The notes beneath the pieces were generated by a model that saw only the letters and a program-made list of their open reading frames with translations, was not told the DNA's origin and ran no database searches. Shown in pieces: positions 40,084 to 49,753 of a stretch of 64,000 bases of DNA (positions are counted from its first letter, which is position 1; each line of letters opens with the position of its first letter). Source of the stretch: Xenorhabdus vietnamensis (GTDB taxonomy: Bacteria > Pseudomonadota > Gammaproteobacteria > Enterobacterales > Enterobacteriaceae); NCBI RefSeq assembly GCF_002127535.1, contig NZ_MUBJ01000004.1, positions 120,924 through 184,923 on the forward strand. Reading direction: 5' to 3'. The position numbers and the translations under genes were made by a program.

Positions 40084-40839
40084 TTGTCTGATTCAGTTTT
40101 ATTTTCTGCGATTAAAAGGCCAGAAGCTGGAGTACAGCTGTTGTTTTTACATCACGCCGGAGGCTCTTGTTTTTCCTACATCGAGTTGGCTTACAAATTA
40201 TCGGAATTTATTGAAGTCTACTGTCTAGAACTTGCAGGCAGGGGAATGCGTATTTCAGAGTCTTTTCAGATGGATGTTGAAACTGTCCTGTCCGATATTC
40301 TTGCTTCAATAAAGCATCTAAGGTTAGGTGAGGATAAGCCTTTAATACTGTGTGGACACAGTTTAGGTGCGGAACTTGCTTATCAGGTGGCTTGTAAACT
40401 TAAGAGTGAATTACCAGAGAAACAGTTGATGCTCATTATCTCTGCCCGTGGTTTTAGAGATCCTGAAAGTTTCAAAAATGAACCATGTGAGGAATATTCT
40501 GACTCTTATGTTTTGAATGTCCTTGAGCAATGTGAGGGAACGCCAGCAGATGTTCTTGCTAATCCTGAATTACGTAATTATGTGATCGAAACAATGAGAA
40601 ATGATCTAATTTTATTGGATTCTGTGTCTCGATTACCGAAGGTTAAGTTGAATGTTCCGGCTTATGTGATAGGTGGGGCTCAGGATAATAGAGTTCCTGT
40701 TTCTCGGTTAGCGGAATGGTGGAAGGTGTTACCTGCTCTAGTAGAGCAACAGATTTTCACGGGAGGACATTTTTATTTGTTCAAGAATAACTCAGTGATT
40801 TCTTGGCTCGAAAAACAGGCCAAAGAACTAGCAGGATAA
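40084..40839 (+). CDS. Type II thioesterase (GrsT/TEII family)
   Basis: 251-residue alpha/beta hydrolase of the external thioesterases that proofread NRPS and PKS carrier domains. LLFLHHAGGSCFSY at the N-terminus, GRGMRISE, nucleophile GHSLGAELAYQVA (Ser93), acid in IGGAQDNRVPV and His in TGGHFYLFKN are standard for TEII. The start is TTG at 40084 with AAAGGA upstream. No synthase gene lies in the window, so it either serves one elsewhere or is left from a lost cluster. First of three hydrolases in a row. Confidence 0.88.
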   Translation: MSDSVLFSAIKRPEAGVQLLFLHHAGGSCFSYIELAYKLSEFIEVYCLELAGRGMRISESFQMDVETVLSDILASIKHLRLGEDKPLILCGHSLGAELAYQVACKLKSELPEKQLMLIISARGFRDPESFKNEPCEEYSDSYVLNVLEQCEGTPADVLANPELRNYVIETMRNDLILLDSVSRLPKVKLNVPAYVIGGAQDNRVPVSRLAEWWKVLPALVEQQIFTGGHFYLFKNNSVISWLEKQAKELAG

Positions 40840-40941
40840 GTCTGAGGTTATGGTTTTTGATACTGTTTGAAAGCTAATAATTAATATAATTCAATGAATG
40901 GAAACCAAATGAAACTTAACAAGGAAGTTGTTTCATATAGA

Positions 40942-40994
40942 CTTCAGGTTGTATTACAACTAACAATGCAACAGCTTGAAAAACACGGAATATA
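40942..40994. repeat. Dispersed palindromic repeat, copy 6 (diverged)
   Basis: CTTCAGGTTGTA...AACAGCTTGAAA followed by AACACGGAATATA, about 40 nt before the second hydrolase, the same relation as copy 5 to the first. Confidence 0.6.
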
Positions 40995-41034
40995 AAACTT
41001 ATAAAAATAAATGGTACGTTATAACGGATAAGTA

Positions 41035-41862
41035 ATGAACAGATATCAGGAAAATAAAATCACTGCCAATGGTGCCCAGTTTGTGTATCTTCGTAATCAT
41101 GAAAATAATAAAACGCCGTTATTATTTCTGCATGGTGCTTTAGCTGATAGCTATATGTGGTATCAACATATGATTGAGCTAGAAGATACAGTGTCGCCGA
41201 TAGCTTTGAGCCTGCGTCATTTTGGCGGCTCCGCGAAAGTTGGTGGCTTTGGTATTGAAACCCATGCTAATGATGTGGTTGAAATAATCCGCAAGATAGG
41301 TTGTTCTCCGGTAAATCTGGCTGCATGGTCTTATGGTGCTGATGTAGCATTATTGGCAGTATTAAAAGCACCTGAATTGTTCCGTAGTCTTTTTCTTTAT
41401 GAACCCGGATATCCGTCTCATTTAACTGAGAACGAGCTAGCACTGTTTATAGCAGATGCTCAGGCTATGTTTGGCCCTTTATTGGAATCAACAGGAAAAA
41501 TGAAACTATCTGAGATGGTAGAAATCTTGATTGATGGCTCAGGAAACCAAAAAGGTTATTTTGCATCACAGCCTAAATCTGTGCGCGTGGCCCAATTGGC
41601 CCAAGCAGATACGGTAATCAAGCAATTAAATCAGACTGAGAAACCAGACATAAGTGCAAACTCTCTGGCGGCAATAAAATTACCTGTGCATGTAGCTTAT
41701 GGTGAACATTCCCGTTCATTGTTTCAGCTGGTTAGTGTGTCAGTGGCAAGAAATATTGCCAATTGCCAGTTGGAAGTTGTTACAGGGGAAACACATATGT
41801 TTCCTGTGGAGCAACCTGCTGCTTTTAATGCAAAAATAAAGAATTTTATTTCGTTGTTATAA
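41035..41862 (+). CDS. Alpha/beta hydrolase
   Basis: 275-residue alpha/beta hydrolase. Oxyanion turn LLFLHGALADSYMW, RHFGGSA, nucleophile AAWSYGADVALL (Ser99), and a C-terminal catalytic His in TGETHMFPVEQP. The elbow WSYGA and the arrangement resemble esterase or dienelactone-type enzymes of secondary metabolism, but the substrate is unknown. No signal peptide. ATG at 41035; weak GGATAAGTA ribosome site. Separated from its neighbours by 195 and about 120 bp. Confidence 0.8.
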   Translation: MNRYQENKITANGAQFVYLRNHENNKTPLLFLHGALADSYMWYQHMIELEDTVSPIALSLRHFGGSAKVGGFGIETHANDVVEIIRKIGCSPVNLAAWSYGADVALLAVLKAPELFRSLFLYEPGYPSHLTENELALFIADAQAMFGPLLESTGKMKLSEMVEILIDGSGNQKGYFASQPKSVRVAQLAQADTVIKQLNQTEKPDISANSLAAIKLPVHVAYGEHSRSLFQLVSVSVARNIANCQLEVVTGETHMFPVEQPAAFNAKIKNFISLL

Positions 41863-41986
41863 TTTAAATAATAGCTAACCTGTGATTACATATATGGGTA
41901 TTGATTTATATCAATCATAATCTCTTAATAATAAGAGGATTACCTTCATTCCATAAGTGGATGAATTATTAAATGAGATAAAGTCA

Positions 41987-42589
41987 ATGACATCAGAAAA
42001 AACAAACAGTAATGGTCGGTTCTCTGGCAAAAAAATAATTATTGTTCATGGATATACTGCTTCATCTTCATCAAATTGGTTTCCCTGGTTAAAAGAAAAG
42101 CTGAATCAACAAGGTGCGGAAGTTATTGTACCTACAATGCCGGAATCATCAGCTCCTAAACCTGAAAAATGGGCGAAAATGTTGATGAATATCGTGCCGG
42201 AGGTAGACAGAGACACGATTTTTATTGGTCACAGTCTCGGCTGCATTACTGTATTGCGGCATCTAGAATCGATACGCTTTCAATACCTGCATATTGGTGG
42301 ATATGTTTTAGTCTCCGGTTTTGACGCTCCCCAAATTACTTTACCAGAATTAAACTCTTTTACTGCTGAACCATTGGATTATGCTTTCTTACGTGGGGTA
42401 ACTGAACACCGTATTTCACTCATTTCTTCTAATGATGAAATTGTTTCTCCGCAATCCTCGCGAAAATTGGCTCTTTCTTTACAAACTACAGTGATTAATG
42501 TTGATAATGGTGGTCATTTTCTTGATAGAGATGGGTTTACTAGCCTGTTACCTGTCTATAATATTCTGGAAAATATACTATCAAAATAA
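41987..42589 (+). CDS. RBBP9/YdeN-type serine hydrolase
   Basis: About 200-residue small serine hydrolase of the RBBP9/YdeN family: KKIIIVHGYTASSSSNWFPWLKEKL, PTMPESSAPKPEKWAKML, nucleophile FIGHSLGCITVL, acid in ISSNDEIVSP, His in VDNGGHFLDRDGF. Cytosolic; members of the family are small esterases of unclear substrate. I chose the ATG at 41987; an in-frame GTG at 41957 would add ten residues. Third consecutive alpha/beta hydrolase in the same direction. Confidence 0.85.
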   Translation: MTSEKTNSNGRFSGKKIIIVHGYTASSSSNWFPWLKEKLNQQGAEVIVPTMPESSAPKPEKWAKMLMNIVPEVDRDTIFIGHSLGCITVLRHLESIRFQYLHIGGYVLVSGFDAPQITLPELNSFTAEPLDYAFLRGVTEHRISLISSNDEIVSPQSSRKLALSLQTTVINVDNGGHFLDRDGFTSLLPVYNILENILSK

Positions 42590-42644
42590 GCATAGATGAA
42601 TAATATCCTCTAATAATAGTGATACATTTAGCTCTTGAAGCTCC

Positions 42645-42671
42645 CTTACTCCTCGCGGTGTGAGGAGTAAG
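42645..42671. terminator. Hairpin after the third hydrolase
   Basis: CTTACTCCTC / GAGGAGTAAG (42645-42654, 42662-42671) with a GC loop; no T-tract, so a termination role is uncertain. Confidence 0.6.
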
Positions 42672-42915
42672 AAAGTGATCTAGAATTTTGAGAACTTATT
42701 TAGATCTCCAGTCGATTGATTTAATCTGGAGGAAGGATGCTTTAATATATTAAATATAAAAGACCAGTGAGTTATTTTAGATATAGTCTGTTAACTATAA
42801 GGTTTGACTGTAATTTTAAATAGAGTCAATATAAAAATATTTTTCAAAATAGTTTTTTTGTCTTTAATTTGAGTTTTGTGTGGAAGTATAAATATAACTT
42901 AATAAGGAGTTAATT
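42672..42915. other. Spacer before the lyase-like gene
   Basis: AT-rich; nothing assigned apart from the expected promoter. Confidence 0.5.
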
Positions 42916-43695
42916 ATGGTGCCAGCTCATTCTTCCCTTGTTTCTGATGTAAATAATAATGATTTAATTAATGTGGATTTTGAACACAAGATAGGTAAAT
43001 ACTCCTCCAAAAATTTTAAATCTGACTGGAGTATTTCACCTACTTCATCATCTGGTCTTAATCAAGGAAGGTTAAATATTGTTATTGATCCTCAGGATGA
43101 TAAAAACAAAGTCTTAGAACTCACTTATCTTTCCAACACTGTCGGATCTAAGGCCGGAACTTCTTTTAATGCTCCGATTAATGGTGAGCATGAAGCGTTG
43201 TGGCTACAATATAGGGTGATGTTCAGTAAAGATTTTATGTGGATTAAAGGAGGAAAACTACCGGGATTGTCTGGTGGTGATCATCCATCAGGTTGTATTG
43301 ATAATGGCAGTTTTGATGGTTTCAGTAGTCGTTTGATGTGGAGGAAAGCAGGAGAGTTATTTGGTTATCTCTACTACCCTGAAAAAAATGAACGATGTGG
43401 CGATTACATTAAATTAAATACCTCTTTAAATAAAAGTGTCTGGTATACCCTGACACAATATGTAAAGCTGAATAGTATTAGTAAACATGACGGTATATAT
43501 ATACAATATATCGATAATAAAGAGGTTTTCAGAGCGAATAATCTTAATTTTAGAAACCAAAGCGATGTTTTTATTGATGCGATAAAATGGAGTTCGTTTT
43601 TCGGCGGTTCTACGCTGGATTGGGCTCCTCCAGTAGAACAATATGCTTATTTTGATGATTTTATTGTTAGTTTAGAAAAACCTGATAATATTTAA
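42916..43695 (+). CDS. PL14-like polysaccharide lyase domain protein, no signal peptide
   Basis: 259-residue protein resembling the jelly-roll alginate/glucuronan-lyase family PL14: EALWLQYRVMFSKDFMWIKGGKLPGLSGGDHPSG, FSSRLMWRKAGELFGYLYYP, VWYTLTQYVKLNSISKHDGIYIQYID, KWSSFFGGSTLDWAPP, and the closing YAYFDDFIVSLE. Members of the family are normally secreted, but here the ATG (good AAGGAG) is followed by MVPAHSSLVSDVNNND and an in-frame stop lies 18 nt upstream, so no signal peptide is encoded. It may have lost its export signal or work otherwise. Substrate unknown. Confidence 0.75.
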   Translation: MVPAHSSLVSDVNNNDLINVDFEHKIGKYSSKNFKSDWSISPTSSSGLNQGRLNIVIDPQDDKNKVLELTYLSNTVGSKAGTSFNAPINGEHEALWLQYRVMFSKDFMWIKGGKLPGLSGGDHPSGCIDNGSFDGFSSRLMWRKAGELFGYLYYPEKNERCGDYIKLNTSLNKSVWYTLTQYVKLNSISKHDGIYIQYIDNKEVFRANNLNFRNQSDVFIDAIKWSSFFGGSTLDWAPPVEQYAYFDDFIVSLEKPDNI

Positions 43696-43987
43696 TGGCT
43701 TAATAAATGAAAAAATAAAAATAAACCGCGTGTTATTATAATGCGTAAAAATAGACTTATGTTTTGCGGGTCATATACCAAAATGTGAGTCATTTGGTGT
43801 TTTTATAGGTTCTCTAAGACATTATTGATTTATTATTTTTCGAGTTTAAATTGTCTACCTTAAATGCATATTGAAGTGCACAAAATGGAGGGTGACTTTA
43901 TCAGCATTCCAAAAAAATCAGCATACGAATTCAGGGTGCATTGTATGATTCCTATCTGTAGAAATGTGAATAATCAGTAGGGATTAT
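43696..43987. other. Spacer before the permease remnant
   Basis: About 290 bp, AT-rich; no gene seen. Confidence 0.45.
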
Positions 43988-44702
43988 ATGCCATTATTTT
44001 TCTGCATTGCTCCGATTGTCCTGTTGATTTGGATGATGACCAAACGTAATGGTATTTAATCCTTTATTATTTTACCGTTGACAGCAGTAATTATTTATTT
44101 AATACAATTATTTTTGTTTGGCATCCAGTCTATATTATTATATGTCAATATTATTACAGCCCTGATTTCAGTTTTTACTTCTATCATAATTATTTTAGGC
44201 GCAATATTGCTGAGTAAATTGATTCAAACCAGTGGAGCTGAAGATGTTCTGCGAAACAACTTCTTGTATTTTCAAGCCGTTTATTGCGTTATTTGGTGCG
44301 TTAGCGATGGTGAATGTGATGATGTTAGGGGACGAAAATGCGCCTGTAATTATTATTGGTAAAGCACTGGCCGAAATTACAGGAAAAAGTTGATTATTGT
44401 TCTCTTCATTTTTAGAAGCATTGGGTTCATTTTTCTCAGGTTCTAATACTGTTTCAAATCTGACACTTGGAGGAATACAGCATCCCATTGCGTTGAACAA
44501 TGGAATGAATGTCAATTTGATGCTGGCACTACAATCTGTTGGTGGTGCGATGGGCAACATGATTTGCCTGAATAACATTATTGCCGTTTGCTCTATCTTG
44601 AGGATCACTAACTCAGAAGGCCAGATTATGAAAAAGACAATTTTACCAATGCTGGTCTATGGGAGAATTGCGGCTGTCATGGCCTTGATTCTGGCATCTT
44701 GA
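43988..44702 (+). pseudogene. L-lactate permease (LctP/LutP type), degraded
   Basis: Pieces of a permease normally of about 550 residues, compressed into about 240 codons in more than one frame. An N-terminal bit (MPLFFCIAPIVLLIWMMTKRNGI) ends in a stop. Next is a membrane segment with IIILGAILLSKLIQTSGAEDVLR, then the diagnostic C-terminal block ALGSFFSGSNTVSNLTLGG...LMLALQSVGGAMGNMICLNNI. Most of the middle is deleted. It sits immediately before lldD, as an lct/lld permease gene would. Confidence 0.82.
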
Positions 44703-44741
44703 AAAATGTGCGAATAACTTCTCAATATAAAGGTACATATT

Positions 44742-45884
44742 ATGATTATTTCCGCTTCAACGGATTATCGGGTTGCAGCACAAGCTAAGTTACCGCCTTT
44801 TCTATTCCACTATATTGATGGTGGAGCTTACGCAGAGCATACCCTTAAACGTAATACTGCAGATTTATCCAATATTGAATTGCGTCAGCGTGTGTTGAAG
44901 GACATGTCCGAATTAAGCTTGGAAACTAGCTTGTTCGGAGAAAAAATGTCAATGCCAGTGGCACTTGCTCCTGTCGGATTAACGGGAATGTATGCACGCC
45001 GTGGGGAAGTACAAGCTGCCCGTGCTGCGGCTAAAAAAGGGATTCCATTTACTCTGTCGACTGTATCAGTATGCCCGATTGAAGAAGTTGCTCCCGCGAT
45101 AGATCGTCCAATATGGTTTCAACTCTATGTATTGAAAGATCGTGGTTTTATGCGCAACGTACTAGAAAGGGCGCAGGCAGCGGGTGTCAAAAATCTGGTA
45201 TTTACCGTTGATATGCCGACTCCTGGAGCACGTTATCGTGATGCGCACTCTGGGATGAGTGGCCCAAATGCGGTTATGCGTCGTATTTTTCAGGCGATGA
45301 CCCATCCTCAATGGGCATGGGATGTTGGATTGTGGGGCAAGCCACATGATCTCGGCAATATTTCCATATATCGCGGTAAGCCGACCAAATTGAAAGATTA
45401 CATTGGGTGGTTGGGAAGTAATTTTGATCCATCCATTTCATGGAAAGATTTGGAATGGATCCGTGATTCCTGGAAAGGGCCGATGATTATCAAAGGAATA
45501 CTCGATCCAGAAGATGCTAAAGATGCTGTGCGTTTTGGGGCAGATGGGATTGTTGTTTCAAACCATGGAGGACGCCAGCTTGACGGTGTTTTGTCTACGG
45601 CACGAGCCTTGCCTGCGATTGTGGATGCAGTCAAAAATGATATTACTATTCTTACTGACTCAGGTATCCGAACAGGGTTGGATGTGGTGAGAATGATTGC
45701 TCTGGGTGCCGATAGTGTTTTACTGGGGCGTGCTTTTGTTTATGCGTTGGCAGCGGCAGGTGAAGCGGGTGTTTCCAATTTGCTCGATCTGATCGATAAA
45801 GAAATGCGGGTGGCGATGACCTTAACAGGAGCAAGATCAATCTCAGAGATTAATTCGGATTTGCTGGTATGTAATCAAGCTTAA
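44742..45884 (+). CDS. lldD: L-lactate dehydrogenase (FMN, quinone-linked)
   Basis: 380-residue flavoenzyme of the LldD family oxidising L-lactate to pyruvate and feeding electrons to the quinone pool. It follows E. coli LldD (396) closely: [68 protein letters not shown], catalytic His in [31 protein letters not shown] and [12 protein letters not shown]. About 16 residues shorter at the C-terminus. The permease gene in front is destroyed, so uptake must use another carrier or the enzyme acts on internal lactate. Confidence 0.96.
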   Translation: MIISASTDYRVAAQAKLPPFLFHYIDGGAYAEHTLKRNTADLSNIELRQRVLKDMSELSLETSLFGEKMSMPVALAPVGLTGMYARRGEVQAARAAAKKGIPFTLSTVSVCPIEEVAPAIDRPIWFQLYVLKDRGFMRNVLERAQAAGVKNLVFTVDMPTPGARYRDAHSGMSGPNAVMRRIFQAMTHPQWAWDVGLWGKPHDLGNISIYRGKPTKLKDYIGWLGSNFDPSISWKDLEWIRDSWKGPMIIKGILDPEDAKDAVRFGADGIVVSNHGGRQLDGVLSTARALPAIVDAVKNDITILTDSGIRTGLDVVRMIALGADSVLLGRAFVYALAAAGEAGVSNLLDLIDKEMRVAMTLTGARSISEINSDLLVCNQA

Positions 45885-45913
45885 CCAACTTTAACGGCGG
45901 ACGAGCCATTATT

Positions 45914-45939
45914 GGTCAGCAGAATTTATCCTGCTGACC
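45914..45939 (+). terminator. Terminator of lldD
   Basis: GGTCAGCAG / CTGCTGACC stem (45914-45922, 45931-45939), 8-nt loop; T-rich only several bases later. Confidence 0.7.
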
Positions 45940-46135
45940 GTGAAGGTTTTCAATCAAATGGATAGATAACCACTGACTTATTTGAAAAGTATAGTCATCA
46001 ATATCTTTCAGGTTATCTTTATGCTGTTGACTATAATCGGACAATAAATTTTATTTAGCTTTTTCCTTTGCTTATTTTTAGTCACTTTCATCTATTGTGA
46101 CTTCGTGCCGATCTTATTTTGTCAAAAATGAGGCG

Positions 46136-46924
46136 TTATATATCTTCAAGCAGTATTTCACCATGTGAAAAGAGTTTTGCTTTGCCTGTCAAGTAAACAC
46201 GATCTCTCTCTATTCGACATAACAACTCACCACCTCGTTCGGATAATTGACGAGCATGAAGTTCGGTTTTATTCAGCCGCTTTCCCCAGAAGAGTGCGAG
46301 AACACAATGGCTGGAGCCTGTGACAGGATCTTCATTGACACCTTTGGCCGGCGCAAAATAGCGTGAAACAAAATCAGAGGATGAATCACCTAGAGCTGTA
46401 ATGGCAAGCCCCGGCAGGGGTAGGGCAGCAATTTTATCAAAATCAGGTTGGGTATTGATAATCTGTTCTATGGAATCCAAAACACAAATATAGCGGTCAC
46501 GTGAAACTAACACGGCGGAAACATTTTGTCCCAGAGCATCTTGGATAATAGGGATGAGAGCGTTTTCTTCATGACAATCAGCGGAAGGGAAATCCAATGT
46601 AAAAACGCCATCTTGATGAGAAACTCGGAGTTCACCGGAGCGGCTTTTGAATGTGAGGAACTGATCTTGACGGTTGCGATATGTTATGAGAACAAACGCG
46701 GTTGCCAAAGTTGCATGCCCACATAAATCCACTTCGACTTTTGGTGTAAACCAGCGCAGATGATTTTCTACCAGAAAAGCAGTTTCTGGAAGACCTATTT
46801 CAGCAGCGATAGAAATCAGCATTTCATCTGATGGCCATTTATCCAGCAAAACAACGGCGGCGGGATTGCCAGAAAACGATTTTTCGGTGAAGGCATCAAC
46901 GTGGTAAATAGGATATGAATGCAT
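46136..46924 (-). CDS. PhzF family isomerase-like protein
   Basis: 262-residue member of the PhzF/YddE fold family (two-domain, diaminopimelate-epimerase-like). YHVDAFTEKSFSGNPAAVVLLDKWPSD, the catalytic Glu47 in IGLPETAFLV, WFTPKVEVDLCGHATLATAFVL, and the C-terminal SRYFAPAKGVNEDPVTGSSHCVLALFW block. PhzF itself isomerises DHHA in phenazine synthesis; most homologues, including this one standing alone, have unknown substrates. No phenazine genes are present. Confidence 0.88.
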   Translation of the reverse strand: MHSYPIYHVDAFTEKSFSGNPAAVVLLDKWPSDEMLISIAAEIGLPETAFLVENHLRWFTPKVEVDLCGHATLATAFVLITYRNRQDQFLTFKSRSGELRVSHQDGVFTLDFPSADCHEENALIPIIQDALGQNVSAVLVSRDRYICVLDSIEQIINTQPDFDKIAALPLPGLAITALGDSSSDFVSRYFAPAKGVNEDPVTGSSHCVLALFWGKRLNKTELHARQLSERGGELLCRIERDRVYLTGKAKLFSHGEILLEDI

Positions 46925-47097
46925 CAGAGTCTCACTTATTTTTGTAATAAAAAACCGGATACAGGATGTTGAAACTACATTGATTTGTAAAGAGTTATCT
47001 TATTTGAACGCAAAATGTACATAAATTGGAGTATTGACCTTAGGTGATAATGATTATTAAATAATAATTCTTTGTTATAGTTCCACTAAGGAAAGAT

Positions 47098-47541
47098 ATG
47101 AAAATCAAAGGATCTTATTGCCTATTTTTTATTTTGTCAGTGTTCTTTTCTCAAGCTCTGGCTTTGGATTTTAGCTACAAAAGTGATATACCAGCGGATA
47201 ACAAACCTTCAGAAGAGTACCTGAAAAAGAGAGATAAATTGAACCATGAAAATTGGAATATGGAGAAACTGGCTGAAGATAATGCCTTAGCTGAGAAGCG
47301 GGAGAATGAACGGAAAGAATACAACAATAGATTTGAACAGAGAAATAGCTTGGCATTTTCTTATAATTGGGACGCGGGGCAGTTTAATCTTTCTCCTCAT
47401 ATGAAACAAAACCAAGTTATGGAGCACTTCAGAGAACAGACTCAACGTCGCTGCTATAGAGAAACAAGGCAGAAATTAGAGAAAGAGCAGGGCAATGGCT
47501 ATTCCTATGCTGATATTGCAGATGCTTGTAGCTTTTATTAA
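47098..47541 (+). CDS. Small secreted protein of unknown function
   Basis: 147 residues with signal peptide MKIKGSYCLFFILSVFFSQALA and a highly charged mature part: EEYLKKRDKLNHENWNMEKLAEDNALAEKRENERKEYNNRFEQRN, probably helical, then a Cys pair (RRCYRETRQ...ADACSFY) near the C-terminus that could form a disulfide. Predicted periplasmic or secreted. AAGGAAAGAT precedes the ATG. No recognised family; single gene. Confidence 0.65.
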   Translation: MKIKGSYCLFFILSVFFSQALALDFSYKSDIPADNKPSEEYLKKRDKLNHENWNMEKLAEDNALAEKRENERKEYNNRFEQRNSLAFSYNWDAGQFNLSPHMKQNQVMEHFREQTQRRCYRETRQKLEKEQGNGYSYADIADACSFY

Positions 47542-48150
47542 TAAAACTACTAATTCCTGATTTTATTCATTTAGTGAGTTACAAAACAGTTTTTTGTAGC
47601 TCACTGTAACCAGAGAATGTTCCTCGATGACATAATTTTCCGTGAAAGAGTCTGATATGCCCTAAACGATCAATCGAAACTGAACAAGCAGAGCATTTAT
47701 ATGTGATTCTGATTAGATCGCACCAGATGCATTTTAAAGCACGTGATTTGATGGTGTTAAAGATATCATATGATGTATTCTTGTTTAAAATTAGCTAAGA
47801 AATAAATTAATGGCTAATGCTATAAATATTAAACATGTTATTTTATTAAGTGCAATTTGTATTGAAGGTTTATTTGATATCGCATTATTAAATAAACCGG
47901 ATAGATAAGATATTATCTAAATACAATATAACACCTAATTGCTTTGAAAATTCAGTAAGATTAAGTGTTTGCAATATTGATACTAATGCTGGCAATAGTT
48001 TGTAATTATTCAAGATGTTTTGTCCGGATATGAATCGTCTGGTAATTATATAATTAATATGCACTTTGAGTAAAAAAGTAAATTCAATGTTTGTTACAAG
48101 AGAAGAGTTTCTGCTTAAAAAAACGATATTTTACTAAAAGAAGAAAAAAT
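47542..48150. other. Spacer between the small secreted protein and POT transporter genes
   Basis: About 610 bp. Terminator hairpin at 47573-47605, then AT-rich DNA. A short frame around 47725-47810 (HFKARDLMVLKIS) is too small to assign. Confidence 0.5.
47573..47605. terminator. Hairpin after the small secreted protein gene
   Basis: AGTGAGTTACAAAA / TTTTGTAGCTCACT (one mismatch) with a 5-nt loop, 31 nt past the stop codon. Confidence 0.75.
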
Positions 48151-48198
48151 GGCCACTGAGTATCTCCGACTTAGGAATAGAGATACTTAATAGTGGCC
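48151..48198 (-). terminator. Terminator of the peptide transporter gene
   Basis: GGCCACT...GAGTATCTC pairing with GAGATACT...AGTGGCC; on the minus strand followed by ATTTTTTC. Confidence 0.85.
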
Positions 48199-48217
48199 TA
48201 ACTAAAATTTAGGTTAC

Positions 48218-49753
48218 TTAAGACTTTGTTTCTGCTTCATGCAAACTGCTTGTCAAACGGCGGATAGGAATAATTAAGACAAGTAAAATAGCGGAGCAAA
48301 TAACTAATGACAGGGATACGTTAGAGAATAGCTGAGGCAAACTATCCAATTTATCTGCACGTACATTGCCGCCAATCAGGCCTGCGGCCAGATTGCCTAA
48401 TGCGCTGGCACAAAACCATAAGCCCATGACTTGCCCACGCATGCGAGAAGGTGCTAACACTGTCATCGTTGCCAACCCGATTGGGCTAAGGCAAAGTTCA
48501 CCAAGAGTCAGGAAGAGAACACTGAAAACGATCCATAGTGGTGAAACTGAGCTACCGCTCTCCAGTACATTTTGAGCGGCAAACATCATAATTGTAAAAC
48601 CAGCAGCGGCAAACAGCATACCAATAACAAACTTACCAATACTGCTTAGGTTCATATTGCGTTTTGCCAATGCAGGCCACAACCAGCTAAAGAGTGGGGC
48701 CAGCAAAATAATGTACAACGGATTTATTGACTGGAACCAGACAGCAGGAATTTCATAGCCCAGTATGACTCGATCAGTATAATCATTGGCAAATAAATTA
48801 AATGATGTCGGTTTCTGTTCGAATGCTGACCAAAATAGAGCGGCTGAAACCAGCAAAATAAAGCAAATGAGTAAGCGAACTTTCTCATTACGGGTTAATC
48901 CAGCAAACAGGAATAAATAAGTAAAATAGAGAATCACGCTTGAAGAGATGATATAAACTAATAGGTTAGCAACTTTGACCGGATTAAATGGGATAACACC
49001 CATTATCAAGAGTATAACAATTGCACTGACAGCTATTGATATTGCGCTGACCCATTTACCAACATTTTTGCGTTTTACCATTGGACGATCCCAACTGGAA
49101 TCCAGTCCTGCTTCTTTATCATAACTACGCATCAAAGGGACAGTATAGAAACGGAAAATCAGCAAGGCGATCAGCATACCTAATCCACCGACGCCAAAAC
49201 CCCAATGCCAGCCGTAATCTTTCACTAACCAGCCAGCAATTAGAGCGGCAATTAAAGACCCTAGGTTGATGCCCATATAAAACAGAGAGAAACCACCGTC
49301 ACGGCGGGGATCATCTTTTGTATACAGTGTTCCGACCATTACAGTAACACAGGTTTTGAACAGGCCAGTGCCGAGTGCAATGAGCAGCAATCCAATGAAG
49401 AACAGATTATTGCTCCAGATTGAGGAGAGAGCGATTGATAGATGGCCTAAGGCAATAATGATCGAACCGTACCAAACGGCAAGGCGTTGCCCTAACCAGT
49501 TATCGGCTAGCCAGCCGCCAGGTAACGATGTCAAGTAAATACTACCAGCAAAAATCCCGACAATTGCCGATGCCTGTTCACGCGGTATTCCCATACCACC
49601 TTCAAAGATTGCGGCAGACATGAATAATATCAGAAGGGGACGAATGCCATAGAACGAAAACCGCTCCCACATTTCTGTCAGAAAAAGAGAGCTAAGTGGA
49701 TAAGGGTGCCCAAAAAAGGTCCTACTATTTCTGTTGTTGGTTGAAGATTGCAT
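48218..49753 (-). CDS. POT-family di/tripeptide:proton symporter
   Basis: 511-residue inner-membrane major-facilitator protein of the proton-dependent oligopeptide transporter family. The signature ExxERFxxYG is present as EMWERFSFYGIR at the N-terminus, followed by GGWLADNWLGQR, GTGLFKTCVTVMVGTLY, GGFSLFYMGINLGSL and, near the end, LSPIGLATMTVLAPSRMRGQVMGLWF. About 12-14 membrane helices. Closest to the DtpA/DtpB/DtpC proteins of E. coli, but I cannot say which. Single gene with terminator. Confidence 0.93.
   Translation of the reverse strand: MQSSTNNRNSRTFFGHPYPLSSLFLTEMWERFSFYGIRPLLILFMSAAIFEGGMGIPREQASAIVGIFAGSIYLTSLPGGWLADNWLGQRLAVWYGSIIIALGHLSIALSSIWSNNLFFIGLLLIALGTGLFKTCVTVMVGTLYTKDDPRRDGGFSLFYMGINLGSLIAALIAGWLVKDYGWHWGFGVGGLGMLIALLIFRFYTVPLMRSYDKEAGLDSSWDRPMVKRKNVGKWVSAISIAVSAIVILLIMGVIPFNPVKVANLLVYIISSSVILYFTYLFLFAGLTRNEKVRLLICFILLVSAALFWSAFEQKPTSFNLFANDYTDRVILGYEIPAVWFQSINPLYIILLAPLFSWLWPALAKRNMNLSSIGKFVIGMLFAAAGFTIMMFAAQNVLESGSSVSPLWIVFSVLFLTLGELCLSPIGLATMTVLAPSRMRGQVMGLWFCASALGNLAAGLIGGNVRADKLDSLPQLFSNVSLSLVICSAILLVLIIPIRRLTSSLHEAETKS

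Noticed and set aside
46526..46726. Plus-strand frame within the PhzF-like gene
   Set aside because: Shadow of the minus-strand gene.
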